Below are positions 1 through 8,250 of a DNA stretch of 64,000 nucleotides, piece by piece. The notes beneath the pieces were generated by a model, which ran no database searches, was not told where the DNA came from, and saw nothing but the letters and a program-made list of their open reading frames with translations. The first letter of the stretch is position 1; every line of letters begins with the position of its first letter. The position numbers and the translations under genes were made by a program. Source of the DNA: Mesorhizobium sp. B2-4-15 (GTDB lineage: Bacteria; Pseudomonadota; Alphaproteobacteria; Rhizobiales; Rhizobiaceae); assembly GCF_006658505.1 (NCBI RefSeq), contig NZ_VFUZ01000023.1, positions 1 through 64,000 on the forward strand, in the 5' to 3' direction.

Positions 1-50
1 CCCACCCCGCTCCGCGTCGCGGATCGACCCTCCCCACAAGGGGGAGGGTA
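1..50. repeat. Partial palindromic intergenic repeat at window edge
   Basis: The first 50 bases look like the right half of the same GC-rich palindromic element that lies inside cobN near 49.8 kb: a CACCC segment, a variable GC-rich stretch, then CCCTCCCC facing GGGGGAGGG and a trailing AAAGA. The left half lies outside the window. It sits just downstream of the cobO stop codon. Confidence 0.6.
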
Positions 51-58
51 AAGAACTC

Positions 59-667
59 TCAGAACTCGATGCCTTGCTGCGCCTTCACGCCGGCCGAGAA
101 ATGGTGCTTGGTGACGCCCATCTCGGTGACCAGATCCGCCGCCTCCACGAGCGCCGGCTTGGCGTTACGGCCGGTGACGACGATGTGCAGGCCTTCGCGC
201 CGCGCCTTCAGCGCCGCAACGACCTTGTCGAGATCGAGATAATCATAGCGCAGCGCGATGTTGAGCTCATCGAGCACGACCAAGCTGATCGAAGGATCGG
301 CGATCAACTCCAGTGCCTTGGCCCAGGCGGCCTCGGCGGCGGCGATGTCGCGCTTCAGGTCCTGCGTCTCCCAGGTGAAGCCCTCGCCCATCGCGTGCCA
401 GACGACACGGTCGCCGAAAGCAGCGAAGGCATCCTTCTCACCGGTGTGCCATTTGCCCTTGATGAACTGGACGACACCGACCCGCTTGCCATAGCCGAGC
501 ATGCGCAGCGCCAGGCCGAAGGCGGCTGTCGTCTTGCCCTTGCCCGGCCCCGTATTGACGATCAGCAGCCCCTTCTCGACGGTTTTGCTCGCCACCTCGG
601 CATCCTGCACCGCCTTGCGCTTGGCCATCTTGGCGCGATGGCGTTCCGCATCCTTGTCTTCGGTCAT
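59..667 (-). CDS. cobO: Cob(I)yrinic acid a,c-diamide adenosyltransferase CobO
   Basis: This 202-residue protein attaches the 5'-deoxyadenosyl group from ATP to the cobalt of cob(I)yrinic acid a,c-diamide (or cobinamide) in the cytoplasm. The P-loop GPGKGKTT lies at residues 40-47, after a charged N-terminal segment typical of the CobO/BtuR family, and the length is normal. The ATG lies one base after the cobU stop and overlaps the end of that gene's ribosome-binding region, so translation is probably coupled. It is the last gene of a four-gene minus-strand unit (cbtB, cbtA, cobU, cobO) led by a cobalamin riboswitch. Assignment is secure. Confidence 0.97.
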   Translation of the reverse strand: MTEDKDAERHRAKMAKRKAVQDAEVASKTVEKGLLIVNTGPGKGKTTAAFGLALRMLGYGKRVGVVQFIKGKWHTGEKDAFAAFGDRVVWHAMGEGFTWETQDLKRDIAAAEAAWAKALELIADPSISLVVLDELNIALRYDYLDLDKVVAALKARREGLHIVVTGRNAKPALVEAADLVTEMGVTKHHFSAGVKAQQGIEF

Positions 668-668
668 G

Positions 669-1184
669 TCATTTCACCTTCAGCGGCAGCCCCGCCACCA
701 TCAACAGAACCGTGTCGGCAACCGCCGCGACCTGCTGGTTGAGCCGTCCAGCGTCATCGCGAAAACGGCGCGCCAGCGCATTGTCCGGCACAATGCCTTG
801 CCCGACTTCATTGGACACCACGAACCACGGGCCGCGCGGCCGTGACAACACGTCCGCCAGCCGCCGGCACTCGGCGGCGACATCGTGATCGGCCAGCATG
901 TGATTGGTCAGCCATAGCGTCAGGCAGTCGACGAGCACCGGCTGGTTGTCGGGCAAAGCCTCGAGCGCACCGGCAAGGTTGAGTGGCGCGTCGATGGTCG
1001 TCCAGCCGTCGACGCGCCGCAAGCGGTGCAGCGCGATGCGCTCACGCATCTCGTCGTCATAGGCTTCGGCTGTGGCGATATAGATCCATGGCGAGGGTAA
1101 AGTCGTCGCCAGGATTTCGGCGTGCGCGCTCTTGCCGGAGCGCGCACCACCGATGATGAAGGTCAGCTTGCTGCGATCAGGCAA
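669..1184 (-). CDS. cobU: Bifunctional adenosylcobinamide kinase / guanylyltransferase (CobU, also called CobP)
   Basis: The 171-residue enzyme phosphorylates adenosylcobinamide and then transfers GMP, giving adenosylcobinamide-GDP for the ribazole transferase CobS. The nucleotide-binding motif GGARSGKS lies at residues 12-19, followed by the conserved TAEAYDDEMRERI segment and, further on, VDCLTLWL and SNEVGQG. The reading frame has no early ATG. The best start is a TTG that overlaps the cbtA stop region by 8 bases, which implies coupling to cbtA. In Pseudomonas denitrificans naming it is CobP. It is co-transcribed with cobO and with cobalt transport genes under the upstream riboswitch. Confidence 0.95.
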   Translation of the reverse strand: MPDRSKLTFIIGGARSGKSAHAEILATTLPSPWIYIATAEAYDDEMRERIALHRLRRVDGWTTIDAPLNLAGALEALPDNQPVLVDCLTLWLTNHMLADHDVAAECRRLADVLSRPRGPWFVVSNEVGQGIVPDNALARRFRDDAGRLNQQVAAVADTVLLMVAGLPLKVK

Positions 1185-1947
1185 AGCTGTCGCGCAGGCT
1201 GCCGGCGGTGCCGGTGAAGCGTCCGCGCACCACGCCGACGGCGGCGCCGAGCACCAGCCAGAACACCAGATTGGTCAGCGTCACCGCCACCACGAACTGA
1301 TGATGCAGGCCCTCCGGGATCGGCGTCTCGAAACTGTCGGGCTGCGGCGCGCCGATGACATGTGGGGCGATGATCAGCAGGACGGCAAGGATGGTCAGCG
1401 GCGGCGATCTGCGGAACGCGATTAGGCCCAGTCCGATTGAGGTCGCGACCACGGTCGCCGCCCACCAGATCTGGCGCTGCATGAGGTCAGCCGCGGGCAT
1501 GGCCGGCAGTTCCGGCGGCAGGCCGAGGCCGGGCGCCAACGTGAACACGGCAAAGCCGGCCAGGCCCCAGAACACGCCCTGGCGCCAGTTGCCGATACCG
1601 CCAGCGAATTCCGAGACCGCCACGAGGACCAGCGCGAAGCCGACACCGGTGACGATATTGGCAAGCACGCTGAAGCCAAAACGCTCGAAACCGTCGGCCG
1701 GAGCCCAGCCTTCGTCTTCCGCCGGGGCGGCTGCTTCAGCCGGTGCTGGCACGGCGGAGCTCATGGCGTTGGTCTCTGCTGCTGCCGGTGCGGCGTGGTC
1801 GTGATGGTGGCCGCCGCCGGCCTGCTCATAGACTTCAGCCTTGAGGATCAGCGGCACGGTGGCATAGGCCTGCATACAGGCGAGAACGACGCCAGCAACG
1901 AGCCCTGCGATCGCCGCGATGAACACGACGTTGCGAAATAGGTTCAT
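1177..1947 (-). CDS. cbtA: CbtA family cobalt transporter subunit
   Basis: This 256-residue inner-membrane protein has about five to six hydrophobic segments, starting with residues 5-27, and a histidine-rich loop GGGHHHDH near residues 45-52 that could bind metal. These are the marks of the CbtA family of predicted cobalt transporters that accompany the small protein CbtB in B12-regulated operons. An Ala/Pro/Glu-rich loop follows the histidines. The start ATG lies 15 bases after the cbtB stop. Cobalt transport is inferred from family and riboswitch context, since few members have been tested directly. Confidence 0.9.
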   Translation of the reverse strand: MNLFRNVVFIAAIAGLVAGVVLACMQAYATVPLILKAEVYEQAGGGHHHDHAAPAAAETNAMSSAVPAPAEAAAPAEDEGWAPADGFERFGFSVLANIVTGVGFALVLVAVSEFAGGIGNWRQGVFWGLAGFAVFTLAPGLGLPPELPAMPAADLMQRQIWWAATVVATSIGLGLIAFRRSPPLTILAVLLIIAPHVIGAPQPDSFETPIPEGLHHQFVVAVTLTNLVFWLVLGAAVGVVRGRFTGTAGSLRDSFA

Positions 1948-1962
1948 GATGTCAGATCCTCG

Positions 1963-2142
1963 TCAGTGGCAGGGAAACGCCATCGAATGACGGTAATCGT
2001 GGGCGGCATTGTGGACCGCATCGATATGCGAGAAGCCGACAAAGCCAACAACGAAGAGTCCGAGCAGCGCCGCGAGCACAAGCTGCATGAGGCGCGACTG
2101 CGAGGAGACGGAGGCGCCGAGGGAGACGGAAGCGGTATTCAT
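1963..2142 (-). CDS. cbtB: CbtB family cobalt transporter subunit
   Basis: This 59-residue protein has one transmembrane helix (about residues 20-38, LVLAALLGLFVVGFVGF) and a histidine-rich tail with H at the spacings HIDAVH, HDYRH and a terminal CH, the hallmark of CbtB. I chose the ATG at 2142 rather than a GTG five codons upstream because AAAGGA lies six bases before it. It is the first gene after the cobalamin riboswitch and probably works with CbtA in cobalt entry. It is short, but the family is well defined. Confidence 0.9.
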   Translation of the reverse strand: MNTASVSLGASVSSQSRLMQLVLAALLGLFVVGFVGFSHIDAVHNAAHDYRHSMAFPCH

Positions 2143-2184
2143 GTCTTGTCCTTTCACCCTCCACCCGAGGGCATCGAAGTCAGT

Positions 2185-2368
2185 TTCCTGTCGCCGGCAG
2201 GTCTCCTGGCTCGCGGATCAGCGCCCTTCCCCACCTTCCCAAAGAAAAATCTTCAGTGGCTTATGGAGAGGACTACCGCATACAGTTGCGGGGGCAGCCA
2301 CGGCATTGGGCAACAACTCGAGCCCGCACCGCATTCCCTCTTGGCTCCAAACGGAACCGACGACAGCT
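2185..2368 (-). promoter_or_regulatory. Cobalamin (AdoCbl) riboswitch upstream of cbtB
   Basis: Read on the minus strand, the leader has the class features of a B12 riboswitch: an early GAATGCGGTGCGGG-like segment, CCCCGCAACTGTA, GCCACTG, GGGAAGG and the B12 box GCCAGGAGACCTGCC at 2196-2210. A small hairpin (CCCTC facing GAGGG) lies between the B12 box and the cbtB Shine-Dalgarno and may be part of the expression platform. Binding of adenosylcobalamin is expected to lower expression of cbtB, cbtA, cobU and cobO. Confidence 0.95.
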
Positions 2369-2371
2369 TGG

Positions 2372-2400
2372 ACTATAGGCAGAATCGATGCGTCCGGCAA
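2372..2400 (-). promoter_or_regulatory. Predicted sigma-70 promoter of the cbtB-cobO unit
   Basis: On the minus strand TTGCCG (2395-2400) and TATAGT (2372-2377) are separated by 17 bases. This would start transcription near 2365, a few bases before the first conserved riboswitch helix. The remaining 250 bases up to the end of the MFS gene (2401-2651) show no gene or other signal I can support. Confidence 0.6.
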
Positions 2401-2651
2401 ACCCAATTCCGCCGGTGACCATTGTGAATGCGCCATGTCGAGATCAGTCGCTTGTACCGTATTTGACAATTCCGCTGGCCGGGTGGCGGCTTCCGTCTTC
2501 ACAGGAAGCCAGCCATGCAGCCCGGTGGCAGCGAGCGCGCTCCTTACAACGGCCTTGCCCGGGCCGAACCGACGCTGCCGTCATCGGCCTACTTGGACGC
2601 GGAAGCCCAAAATCGCGACAGATGTCCGCCAGAGCGAATTCTGAAGGCCGG

Positions 2652-3851
2652 CTAAAGCGACTTCGGCAGATATCGCCAGGTCACGAAGCCGCAAAACGCC
2701 GCCAGCAGGCCGAGCGTCACGAATACCGAGCCAAGCCCGAAGAACGCCAGCACGACGGAATAGACCAGCGGCGGTGTCAGCTCGGAAAAATCGAGATAGG
2801 TGCGGTAGACCGCGGCCATCTGCGCGCGCTCATAGGTGCGCACCGAGCGCATGAAAGCGGTCGAACCCAGCGCGTCGAGCGCGATGGTGAAGAAGGCGCC
2901 GCACAGCAGGAAGGCGCCAGTGAGCAGCGGGGCGCTCTCGCCGACCGTGCCTGCCGCCAGAAGCGTGGCCGACATAGCGAAATAAGCGAAGGTCATGGTC
3001 TTGCGGCCACCAAAGCGTTTGCCGGCCTTGCCCCAGAAGATCGCCATGAACAAAAGCGCGTTGCCGGCCGAGACCAGGAGACCGCCGGCGAGATCGCCCT
3101 GCCCGGTGATGACCATGAACAGCGGTCCGTAGACGAAGAACGTCGTCCAGAAGCAGGAGCGGCCAAAGGCGATCAGCCAGGCGAGCCTCAGCCTGGGCTG
3201 TGCGATGAAGCGGCCGATATTGGCGAGCGGATTGGCCGGACGCGTCTTGCCCGGCTGGATCGACTGGTTGTCGCTGAGCCGGTAGAACCAGAACAGCGCC
3301 AGCAAGATCGTGGCAAACACCGCCACCGCACCATGCGCGGCATAGATGCCGAAATGCGCGTAAAGAAAGATGCCGAGTGTCGGCCCGCCGGTCCAGGCGA
3401 ACATCGACCACGCCATGCGAAGCGATTCGGCCTGCATGAAGTCGGTCTTGCGGATGTGGTCCATGATGTAGAGGTTGAGCGTGATCGACAACGCACTGGC
3501 GCCCATGACCCGGCACAGCATGCCGGCCAGTTGTCCGGCAAGCGTATGGGTGACGAAGAACAGCGATCCGATGGCGAGCAGGCAGGCGCCGGCGGTGTAG
3601 ACCCAGCGCCGCGCAAAGCGGCGGATGAGCATCGGCATGAACAAGGTTACCGACAGGCCGAGCAGCGCAACGATCGTATAGAGGATCGAGACGATCTGCT
3701 CATTGTGCAGGATCTCGTAGGCCTGGATCGGGATGACGCTCGACACCGTGGCGCGGGCGAAGGACTCGACCGCGTACAGCGAGGCGAAGGTGCGCGCATC
3801 CGCGGCCTTGAGGGCCGGGAGCCAGATCGGATGGCGCACATGGGTGGACAT
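2652..3851 (-). CDS. Major facilitator superfamily transporter
   Basis: The 399-residue protein has about twelve hydrophobic segments in two halves, with a charged cytoplasmic loop in the middle (around residues 195-225, YRLSDNQSIQPGKTRPANPL) and basic MFS-type loops such as RRFARRW after helix 2. The ATG has GGGGAAG upstream. I cannot assign a substrate. It stands alone between the riboswitch-controlled cobalt unit and a divergent DUF1624 gene. It carries no riboswitch of its own and reads towards the cbtB promoter region, so a link to cobalamin is not supported. Confidence 0.85.
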   Translation of the reverse strand: MSTHVRHPIWLPALKAADARTFASLYAVESFARATVSSVIPIQAYEILHNEQIVSILYTIVALLGLSVTLFMPMLIRRFARRWVYTAGACLLAIGSLFFVTHTLAGQLAGMLCRVMGASALSITLNLYIMDHIRKTDFMQAESLRMAWSMFAWTGGPTLGIFLYAHFGIYAAHGAVAVFATILLALFWFYRLSDNQSIQPGKTRPANPLANIGRFIAQPRLRLAWLIAFGRSCFWTTFFVYGPLFMVITGQGDLAGGLLVSAGNALLFMAIFWGKAGKRFGGRKTMTFAYFAMSATLLAAGTVGESAPLLTGAFLLCGAFFTIALDALGSTAFMRSVRTYERAQMAAVYRTYLDFSELTPPLVYSVVLAFFGLGSVFVTLGLLAAFCGFVTWRYLPKSL

Positions 3852-4085
3852 CGCTTCCCCAAAGCAGAATCACCGGCCAAATCTGCCTTAGCGATTTCAG
3901 TGCCAATAAGAGGAAACCGACGCGCGCGCGGTGAAAAACGAAGCTGGTCAAAGGCTTTCCGGCGCTGGCCTAAAGCGGGATCCCAAGCGGCCGGCGCGGC
4001 TCGGCGCTATGCCGACGGTCCCGGCCTTCTTCTGTCTGGTTGAACCGTGATAGTCCTCAAGCGGGCTGAATCAGATCGCGAGACC

Positions 4086-5084
4086 ATGACCATCCATACA
4101 CCGACCGCACCCGTTCCGGAGCCATCGAAGCGCATCGTCGCCATCGACATCGTGCGCGGCATCGCGCTGCTGGCCATGGCGAGCTATCACTTCACCTGGG
4201 ACCTGGAGTTCTTCGGCTATACCGATCCCGGCCTCACCGCCTTCGGCTGGTGGAAGATCTACGCCCGCTGCATCGCTTCGACCTTTCTGTTCCTGGTCGG
4301 CGTCAGCCTCTACCTCGCCCATGGCAAGCAGATCCGCTGGAACGGCTTCTGGAAGCGGTTCGCCATGATCGCGGGCGCGGCGATCGCCATTTCGGTCGTC
4401 ACACGCATCGCCACGCCCGACGGCTTCATCTTCTTCGGCATCCTGCATGAGATCGCGCTCGCCAGCCTGCTTGGCCTCGCCTTCCTGCGGCTGCCCGCGC
4501 TGCTGACGCTTGTCGTTGCCGCGCTGATCATAGCCGCGCCCGTCTACCTGCGCTTCGAGGCCCTGGATCATCCCTGGCTGTGGTGGATCGGCCTGTCGGC
4601 GATCAATCCGCGTTCCAACGACTACGTTCCGCTGTTTCCATGGTTCGGTGCGGTGCTCATCGGCATCGGGACGACGAAGCTCATGACCTCCTCCGGCATG
4701 CGAACGCGCCTGGCGAGTCTGATGCCCGGTCGCTGGGCCAACCCGCTGGTCTTCATCGGCCGCCACAGCCTCGCCTTCTATCTGATCCACCAGCCGCTGC
4801 TGATTGGCTGTGTCTGGCTGTTTTCGCAGGTGATGCCGGCCGAGGTCGAAACCCCGCAGGTCAATTTCCTGAAAACCTGCCAGCGCTCGTGCGAGCAGAC
4901 GCGCAACGCAACCTTCTGTTCGAGCTATTGCGGCTGCATGCTCGATACGCTCGAAGGCGAAGCCTCTCTTGATCGGCTCTACAACAACGACCAGACTGCG
5001 GACTGGAGAGCCCATCTGTCCGATCTTGCCGGCATGTGCACCGGCAAGACCGAGGACAAGATGACGGAGGGAGGGACGCAATGA
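4086..5084 (+). CDS. DUF1624 / heparan-alpha-glucosaminide N-acetyltransferase-like membrane protein
   Basis: The 332-residue protein opens with RIVAIDIVRGIALLAMASYHFTWD, the signature of the DUF1624 family, distantly related to lysosomal HGSNAT-type acyltransferases. It has about eight membrane helices up to residue 260 and a conserved GRHSLAFYLIHQP segment near 240-252. After the last helix comes an 80-residue soluble tail with six cysteines (CQRSC, CSSYCGC, a late C). I prefer the ATG at 4086. A GTG at 4047 would add 13 residues with no better ribosome site. The stop overlaps the start of the next gene (ATGA), so the two are coupled. The bacterial substrate is unknown. Confidence 0.8.
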   Translation: MTIHTPTAPVPEPSKRIVAIDIVRGIALLAMASYHFTWDLEFFGYTDPGLTAFGWWKIYARCIASTFLFLVGVSLYLAHGKQIRWNGFWKRFAMIAGAAIAISVVTRIATPDGFIFFGILHEIALASLLGLAFLRLPALLTLVVAALIIAAPVYLRFEALDHPWLWWIGLSAINPRSNDYVPLFPWFGAVLIGIGTTKLMTSSGMRTRLASLMPGRWANPLVFIGRHSLAFYLIHQPLLIGCVWLFSQVMPAEVETPQVNFLKTCQRSCEQTRNATFCSSYCGCMLDTLEGEASLDRLYNNDQTADWRAHLSDLAGMCTGKTEDKMTEGGTQ

Positions 5085-5557
5085 CCGACAGCCAGCCGAA
5101 GCCCGGAATGATCCCTTGGCCACCGGTGATCTACGCCGCCGCCATCGCCATCAGCGTCATCCTCGGCATGCTCTATCCCTTGCCCTGGATCGACGATCTT
5201 CTGGGCGACATCCTGTTCGCGGCCGGCTGGGTGGCGCTGTTCGGCGCCGCGGCGCTCTGGGTCACCGCCATCCGCGCCATGATGCGGGCCAAGACCACGC
5301 TCAGCCCCACCGCCCTGCCGGACCATCTCGTCACCTCGGGCCCGTTCGGCATCACCCGCAACCCGATCTACCTGGCACTCACCCTGATGCTGATCGGCGT
5401 CGCCTTCGTCTCGGGGATAGCCTGGTTCTTCCTGTTTGCCTTCATCGCAGCGTTCGTTACGCAGAAGGTCGCGATCGAGGGCGAGGAAAAGATCCTGGCG
5501 GCGAAGTTCGGCAAGAAATACCGCGACTACACCAAACGGGTGCGACGCTGGATTTGA
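5081..5557 (+). CDS. Isoprenylcysteine carboxyl methyltransferase family (ICMT/PEMT-like) protein
   Basis: The 158-residue membrane protein has helices near residues 12-30, 38-60 and 95-125 and the family's C-terminal SAM-binding motifs: GPFGITRNPIYLAL (about 85-98) and EGEEKILAAKFGKKYRDYTKRVRRW at the end. Bacterial members are methyltransferases of uncertain substrate, since there is no prenylated CAAX protein to modify. The ATG overlaps the stop of the DUF1624 gene and has GGAGGGA upstream, so the two genes probably act together at the membrane. Confidence 0.85.
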   Translation: MTDSQPKPGMIPWPPVIYAAAIAISVILGMLYPLPWIDDLLGDILFAAGWVALFGAAALWVTAIRAMMRAKTTLSPTALPDHLVTSGPFGITRNPIYLALTLMLIGVAFVSGIAWFFLFAFIAAFVTQKVAIEGEEKILAAKFGKKYRDYTKRVRRWI

Positions 5558-5657
5558 GGCAGCGTCGCCAGGCTCTGTAATGCCGTCAAGTGACCTTGGC
5601 CGCCAGACCGGTCATCTTGGTGGCGTTTGGCCGGAACCCGATGCTTTGCTTCGTCTC

Positions 5658-5833
5658 GTCATCCTAGGGCGGAGCAAGGAGCGAAGCGACGCGCGCAGAC
5701 CCTAGGATCCATGCCGTGACGTTAAGGCGTTTGCAACGGTTCAGAATTCTGCCCCGTGGCACTCTACGATCAAGGTCACAGCATGGCTCCTCGGGTCTTC
5801 GCTCCGCTTCGCGTCGCTACGCCCAAGGATGAC
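5658..5833. repeat. Long imperfect inverted repeat in the 5558-5916 intergenic region
   Basis: Two arms of about 55 bases (5658-5714 and 5781-5833) are imperfect reverse complements. They start at GTCATCCTAGGGCG and end at CGCCCAAGGATGAC-like sequence, with GAGCGAAGCG facing CGCTTCGCG-type sequence inside, around a unique centre of about 66 bases. It fills most of the gap between the methyltransferase-like gene and the merR gene. No gene is visible in the remainder. Confidence 0.7.
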
Positions 5834-5916
5834 AAAGTTCGGGGGGCTCCGGCAAATCTCGAACGTCTGCGAAAGTTGGCCTGGACGAATGCTGAAGTCT
5901 TCCGCTGAGAGCGGGT

Positions 5917-6303
5917 TTACGTGTTCACACCCAGTTCCACCAGCCGCTCGACGCAGGATTCCTCGGCCTGGTCGAGTTCCGCCAGCGTCTCCTCGAGGTC
6001 GCGGCGCTTTTGCCGGAGGTCCTCGCGCTTTTCCTCGATGCGCTTGATCATCAGCTTCAACTGCCCGACCTCGCCCGGCGGCTCTTTATACATCTGGATG
6101 ATCTCGCGGATCTCGTTGATCGAGAAGCCGAGCCTTTTGCCGCGCATGATCTGCCGGATGAGATGGCGGTCGGACGGGCGAAACAGCCGCGTGCGCCCAC
6201 GCCGCACGGGCTGCACCAGTCCCTCATCCTCATAGAAGCGCAGCGTCCGCGTTGACACGTCGAATTCGCGGGTCAGTTCGGTGATCGAATAATATTCCCG
6301 CAT
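5917..6303 (-). CDS. MerR family transcriptional regulator
   Basis: The 128-residue protein has an N-terminal winged helix with the MerR pattern YSITELTREFDVSTRTLRFYEDEGL (residues 5-29) and a C-terminal coiled coil (about 75-118, rich in E, K, R) for dimerisation. It has no cysteine cluster for metal binding; a single Cys lies near the end. The shape and length resemble the LiuR/CueR-size group that controls branched-chain or fatty acid catabolism, but no such genes adjoin it, so the effector is open. The ATG at 6303 has CGGAG upstream, while an ATG 37 codons earlier lies in non-family sequence. Confidence 0.88.
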   Translation of the reverse strand: MREYYSITELTREFDVSTRTLRFYEDEGLVQPVRRGRTRLFRPSDRHLIRQIMRGKRLGFSINEIREIIQMYKEPPGEVGQLKLMIKRIEEKREDLRQKRRDLEETLAELDQAEESCVERLVELGVNT

Positions 6304-6438
6304 TGTCACTCCGTGCCGGAATCCCGGGCGATCGTCATGCGCCGCCTTCTGTCCCGAACCAACCCTCGCCTCGCCGGAATCGACGCGGCACCCCATGCAA
6401 GCCTCGCACGGCATTTACGTAAAAGTCAATTGAGACAG

Positions 6439-7857
6439 CTACCTGACGCCGAACCACCAGCTTGCAAGGCCGAGGAAAGCGAAAAAGCCGACGCAGTCGG
6501 TGACGGTTGTGACGAAAACCGCCGACGCCACGGCCGGGTCGATCTTGAACCTGTCGAGCAGCAGCGGGATCAGGATGCCGGCTAGTGCGGCCGCGAACAT
6601 GTTGATGATCATGGCGGCTCCTATGATCCCGCCGAGATTGGGATCGCGAAACCAGACGGCGGCGACGATGCCGATCAGAACGGCAAAGACAATGCCGTTG
6701 ATGAAGCCCACACCCACTTCGCGGCGAATGATGCGGGCGGCATTGTAGATATCGAGGTCCTTGGTCGCCAGCGCCCGCACGGTGACGGTCATGGTCTGCG
6801 AACCGGCATTGCCGCCCATGCCGGCCACGATCGGCATCAGCACGGCGAGCGCTACGATCCGCTCGATCGTGTGGTCGAACAGGCCGATTACCGATGCCGC
6901 CAGGAATGCCGTGACAAGGTTGACCAGCAGCCAGGGAACGCGCGAACGCGAAGTTGCCAGCACGGTGTCGGAAAGCTCCTCGTCGCCGACACCGCCCATG
7001 CGCAACAGGTCTTCCTCGGCTTCCTGCTGGATGACGTCGACGACGTCGTCGATGGTCAGCACGCCGACCAGCCGCTGGTTCTCGTCGACGACGGCGGCCG
7101 AAAGCAGGTCGTACTGTTCGAACTCCCGCGCCGCTTCTTCCTGGTCCATGGTGGCCGGGATGGCGTGGCGCGTCTCGTGCATGACCTCCTCGACCTTGAC
7201 CGCGCGCTTGGTGCGCAGGATCTGGTCGAGGTCGATGGCCCCTAACAGCTTGAAGGTCGGATCGATGACGAAGATCTGGCTGAAGCGATCGGGAAGGTTC
7301 TTGTCCTCGCGCATGTAATCGATGGTCTGGCCTATGGTCCAGAACGGCGGCACCGCGACGAACTCCGTCTGCATGCGCCGTCCGGCGGTCTCTTCCGGAT
7401 AGTCCAGCGAGCGGCGCAGCCTGATCCGTTCGGTGAACGGCAGCTGCGACAGGATCTCGTCCTGGTCTTCCTTCTCAAGGTCTTCGAGGATGTAGACCGC
7501 GTCGTCGGAATCGAGTTCCTGCACCGCCTGCGCGATCTGCGCGTTGGGAAGGTTATCGACGATCTCCATGCGGATCGCCTCGTCGACTTCGGTCAGCGCG
7601 GAAAAGTCGAAATCGGCGCCCAGGAGTTCGACCAGAGCCCGCCTTTGTTCGGGATGCAGCGCCTCGATCAGGTCGCCGAGTTCCGACTGGTGCAGATGGT
7701 CGACTTCACGCTTGAGGGACAGCGTGTCGCGGTCGGCGATCGCAGCCCCGATCTGGGCAAGGAAGGACGAAAGCACCGCGCCGTCCTCGCCATAGATGTC
7801 GGCGTGGACCTCGTCAGCCGCCTTGGCGGAGGTCGTCTGCTTGTCCTGGCCTTCCAC
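6439..7857 (-). CDS. mgtE: Magnesium transporter MgtE
   Basis: The 472-residue protein has the three MgtE parts in order: an acidic helical N domain (about 35-150), a CBS-domain pair (about 155-280, with VIDPTFKLLGAIDLDQIL and VVDENQRLVGVLTIDDVVDVI) and five membrane helices (about 305-470) with the pore-lining PIVAGMGGNAGSQTMT motif. Cytosolic Mg2+ binding to the N and CBS domains closes the channel. The start is GTG with GGGAGG five bases before it; no ATG fits. It appears to be a single-gene unit. I see no M-box RNA upstream. Confidence 0.96.
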   Translation of the reverse strand: MEGQDKQTTSAKAADEVHADIYGEDGAVLSSFLAQIGAAIADRDTLSLKREVDHLHQSELGDLIEALHPEQRRALVELLGADFDFSALTEVDEAIRMEIVDNLPNAQIAQAVQELDSDDAVYILEDLEKEDQDEILSQLPFTERIRLRRSLDYPEETAGRRMQTEFVAVPPFWTIGQTIDYMREDKNLPDRFSQIFVIDPTFKLLGAIDLDQILRTKRAVKVEEVMHETRHAIPATMDQEEAAREFEQYDLLSAAVVDENQRLVGVLTIDDVVDVIQQEAEEDLLRMGGVGDEELSDTVLATSRSRVPWLLVNLVTAFLAASVIGLFDHTIERIVALAVLMPIVAGMGGNAGSQTMTVTVRALATKDLDIYNAARIIRREVGVGFINGIVFAVLIGIVAAVWFRDPNLGGIIGAAMIINMFAAALAGILIPLLLDRFKIDPAVASAVFVTTVTDCVGFFAFLGLASWWFGVR

Positions 7858-7906
7858 CAGCGCCTCCCGCCATCAGAATCCCGAAAAGGTGCCTGTCAGG
7901 TCTAGA

Positions 7907-7982
7907 CCATGATCTTGAAAAGTGGAAACCGGTTTTGGGGTCCGACGCTGAAACAAAAGAAAGATAGAGCCACAGCATGATT
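7907..7982. repeat. Short dispersed repeat upstream of mgtE
   Basis: The segment starts CCATGATC and ends GCATGATTCG, with AAAAGTGGAAACCGGTTTT near its left end, a pattern I recognise as common between genes in Mesorhizobium chromosomes. Only one copy is visible here, so the family assignment is from memory. The rest of the gap up to the luxR-type gene (7983-8250) holds no recognisable gene. Confidence 0.4.
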
Positions 7983-8250
7983 CGAGTTCGCAACCTGTTG
8001 CTCTAACCCACGGAAATCCTGAACGAAACGGACACTTTCCATTGACGATGATTTGCGCCGATGCGGTGCTGGCAGTCGAGCCCGGACCCTGTCGAATTCA
8101 CGAGAACAAGCTGCGCTTGGTGTTCAGGCGGCGCGACAGTGCATGTCGCAGGGGAAAGAGCACCCCTATGCAATTGGGGCAGAATTGTCATGATGCAGGT
8201 CCACGCATTGGCTGGACCGCCCAGGCCGTAACCCGAACAGCCGGAAGCCC

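Noticed and set aside
2388..4043. A 551-codon open frame opposite the MFS transporter
   Set aside because: It is rich in Arg, Gln and Ala with no recognisable domain, lies antisense to a clear membrane protein and is a by-product of high GC codon use.
7858..8250. Possible magnesium-sensing leader for mgtE
   Set aside because: No M-box motifs are visible on the minus strand upstream of mgtE; the gap holds only a dispersed repeat and unmarked sequence.
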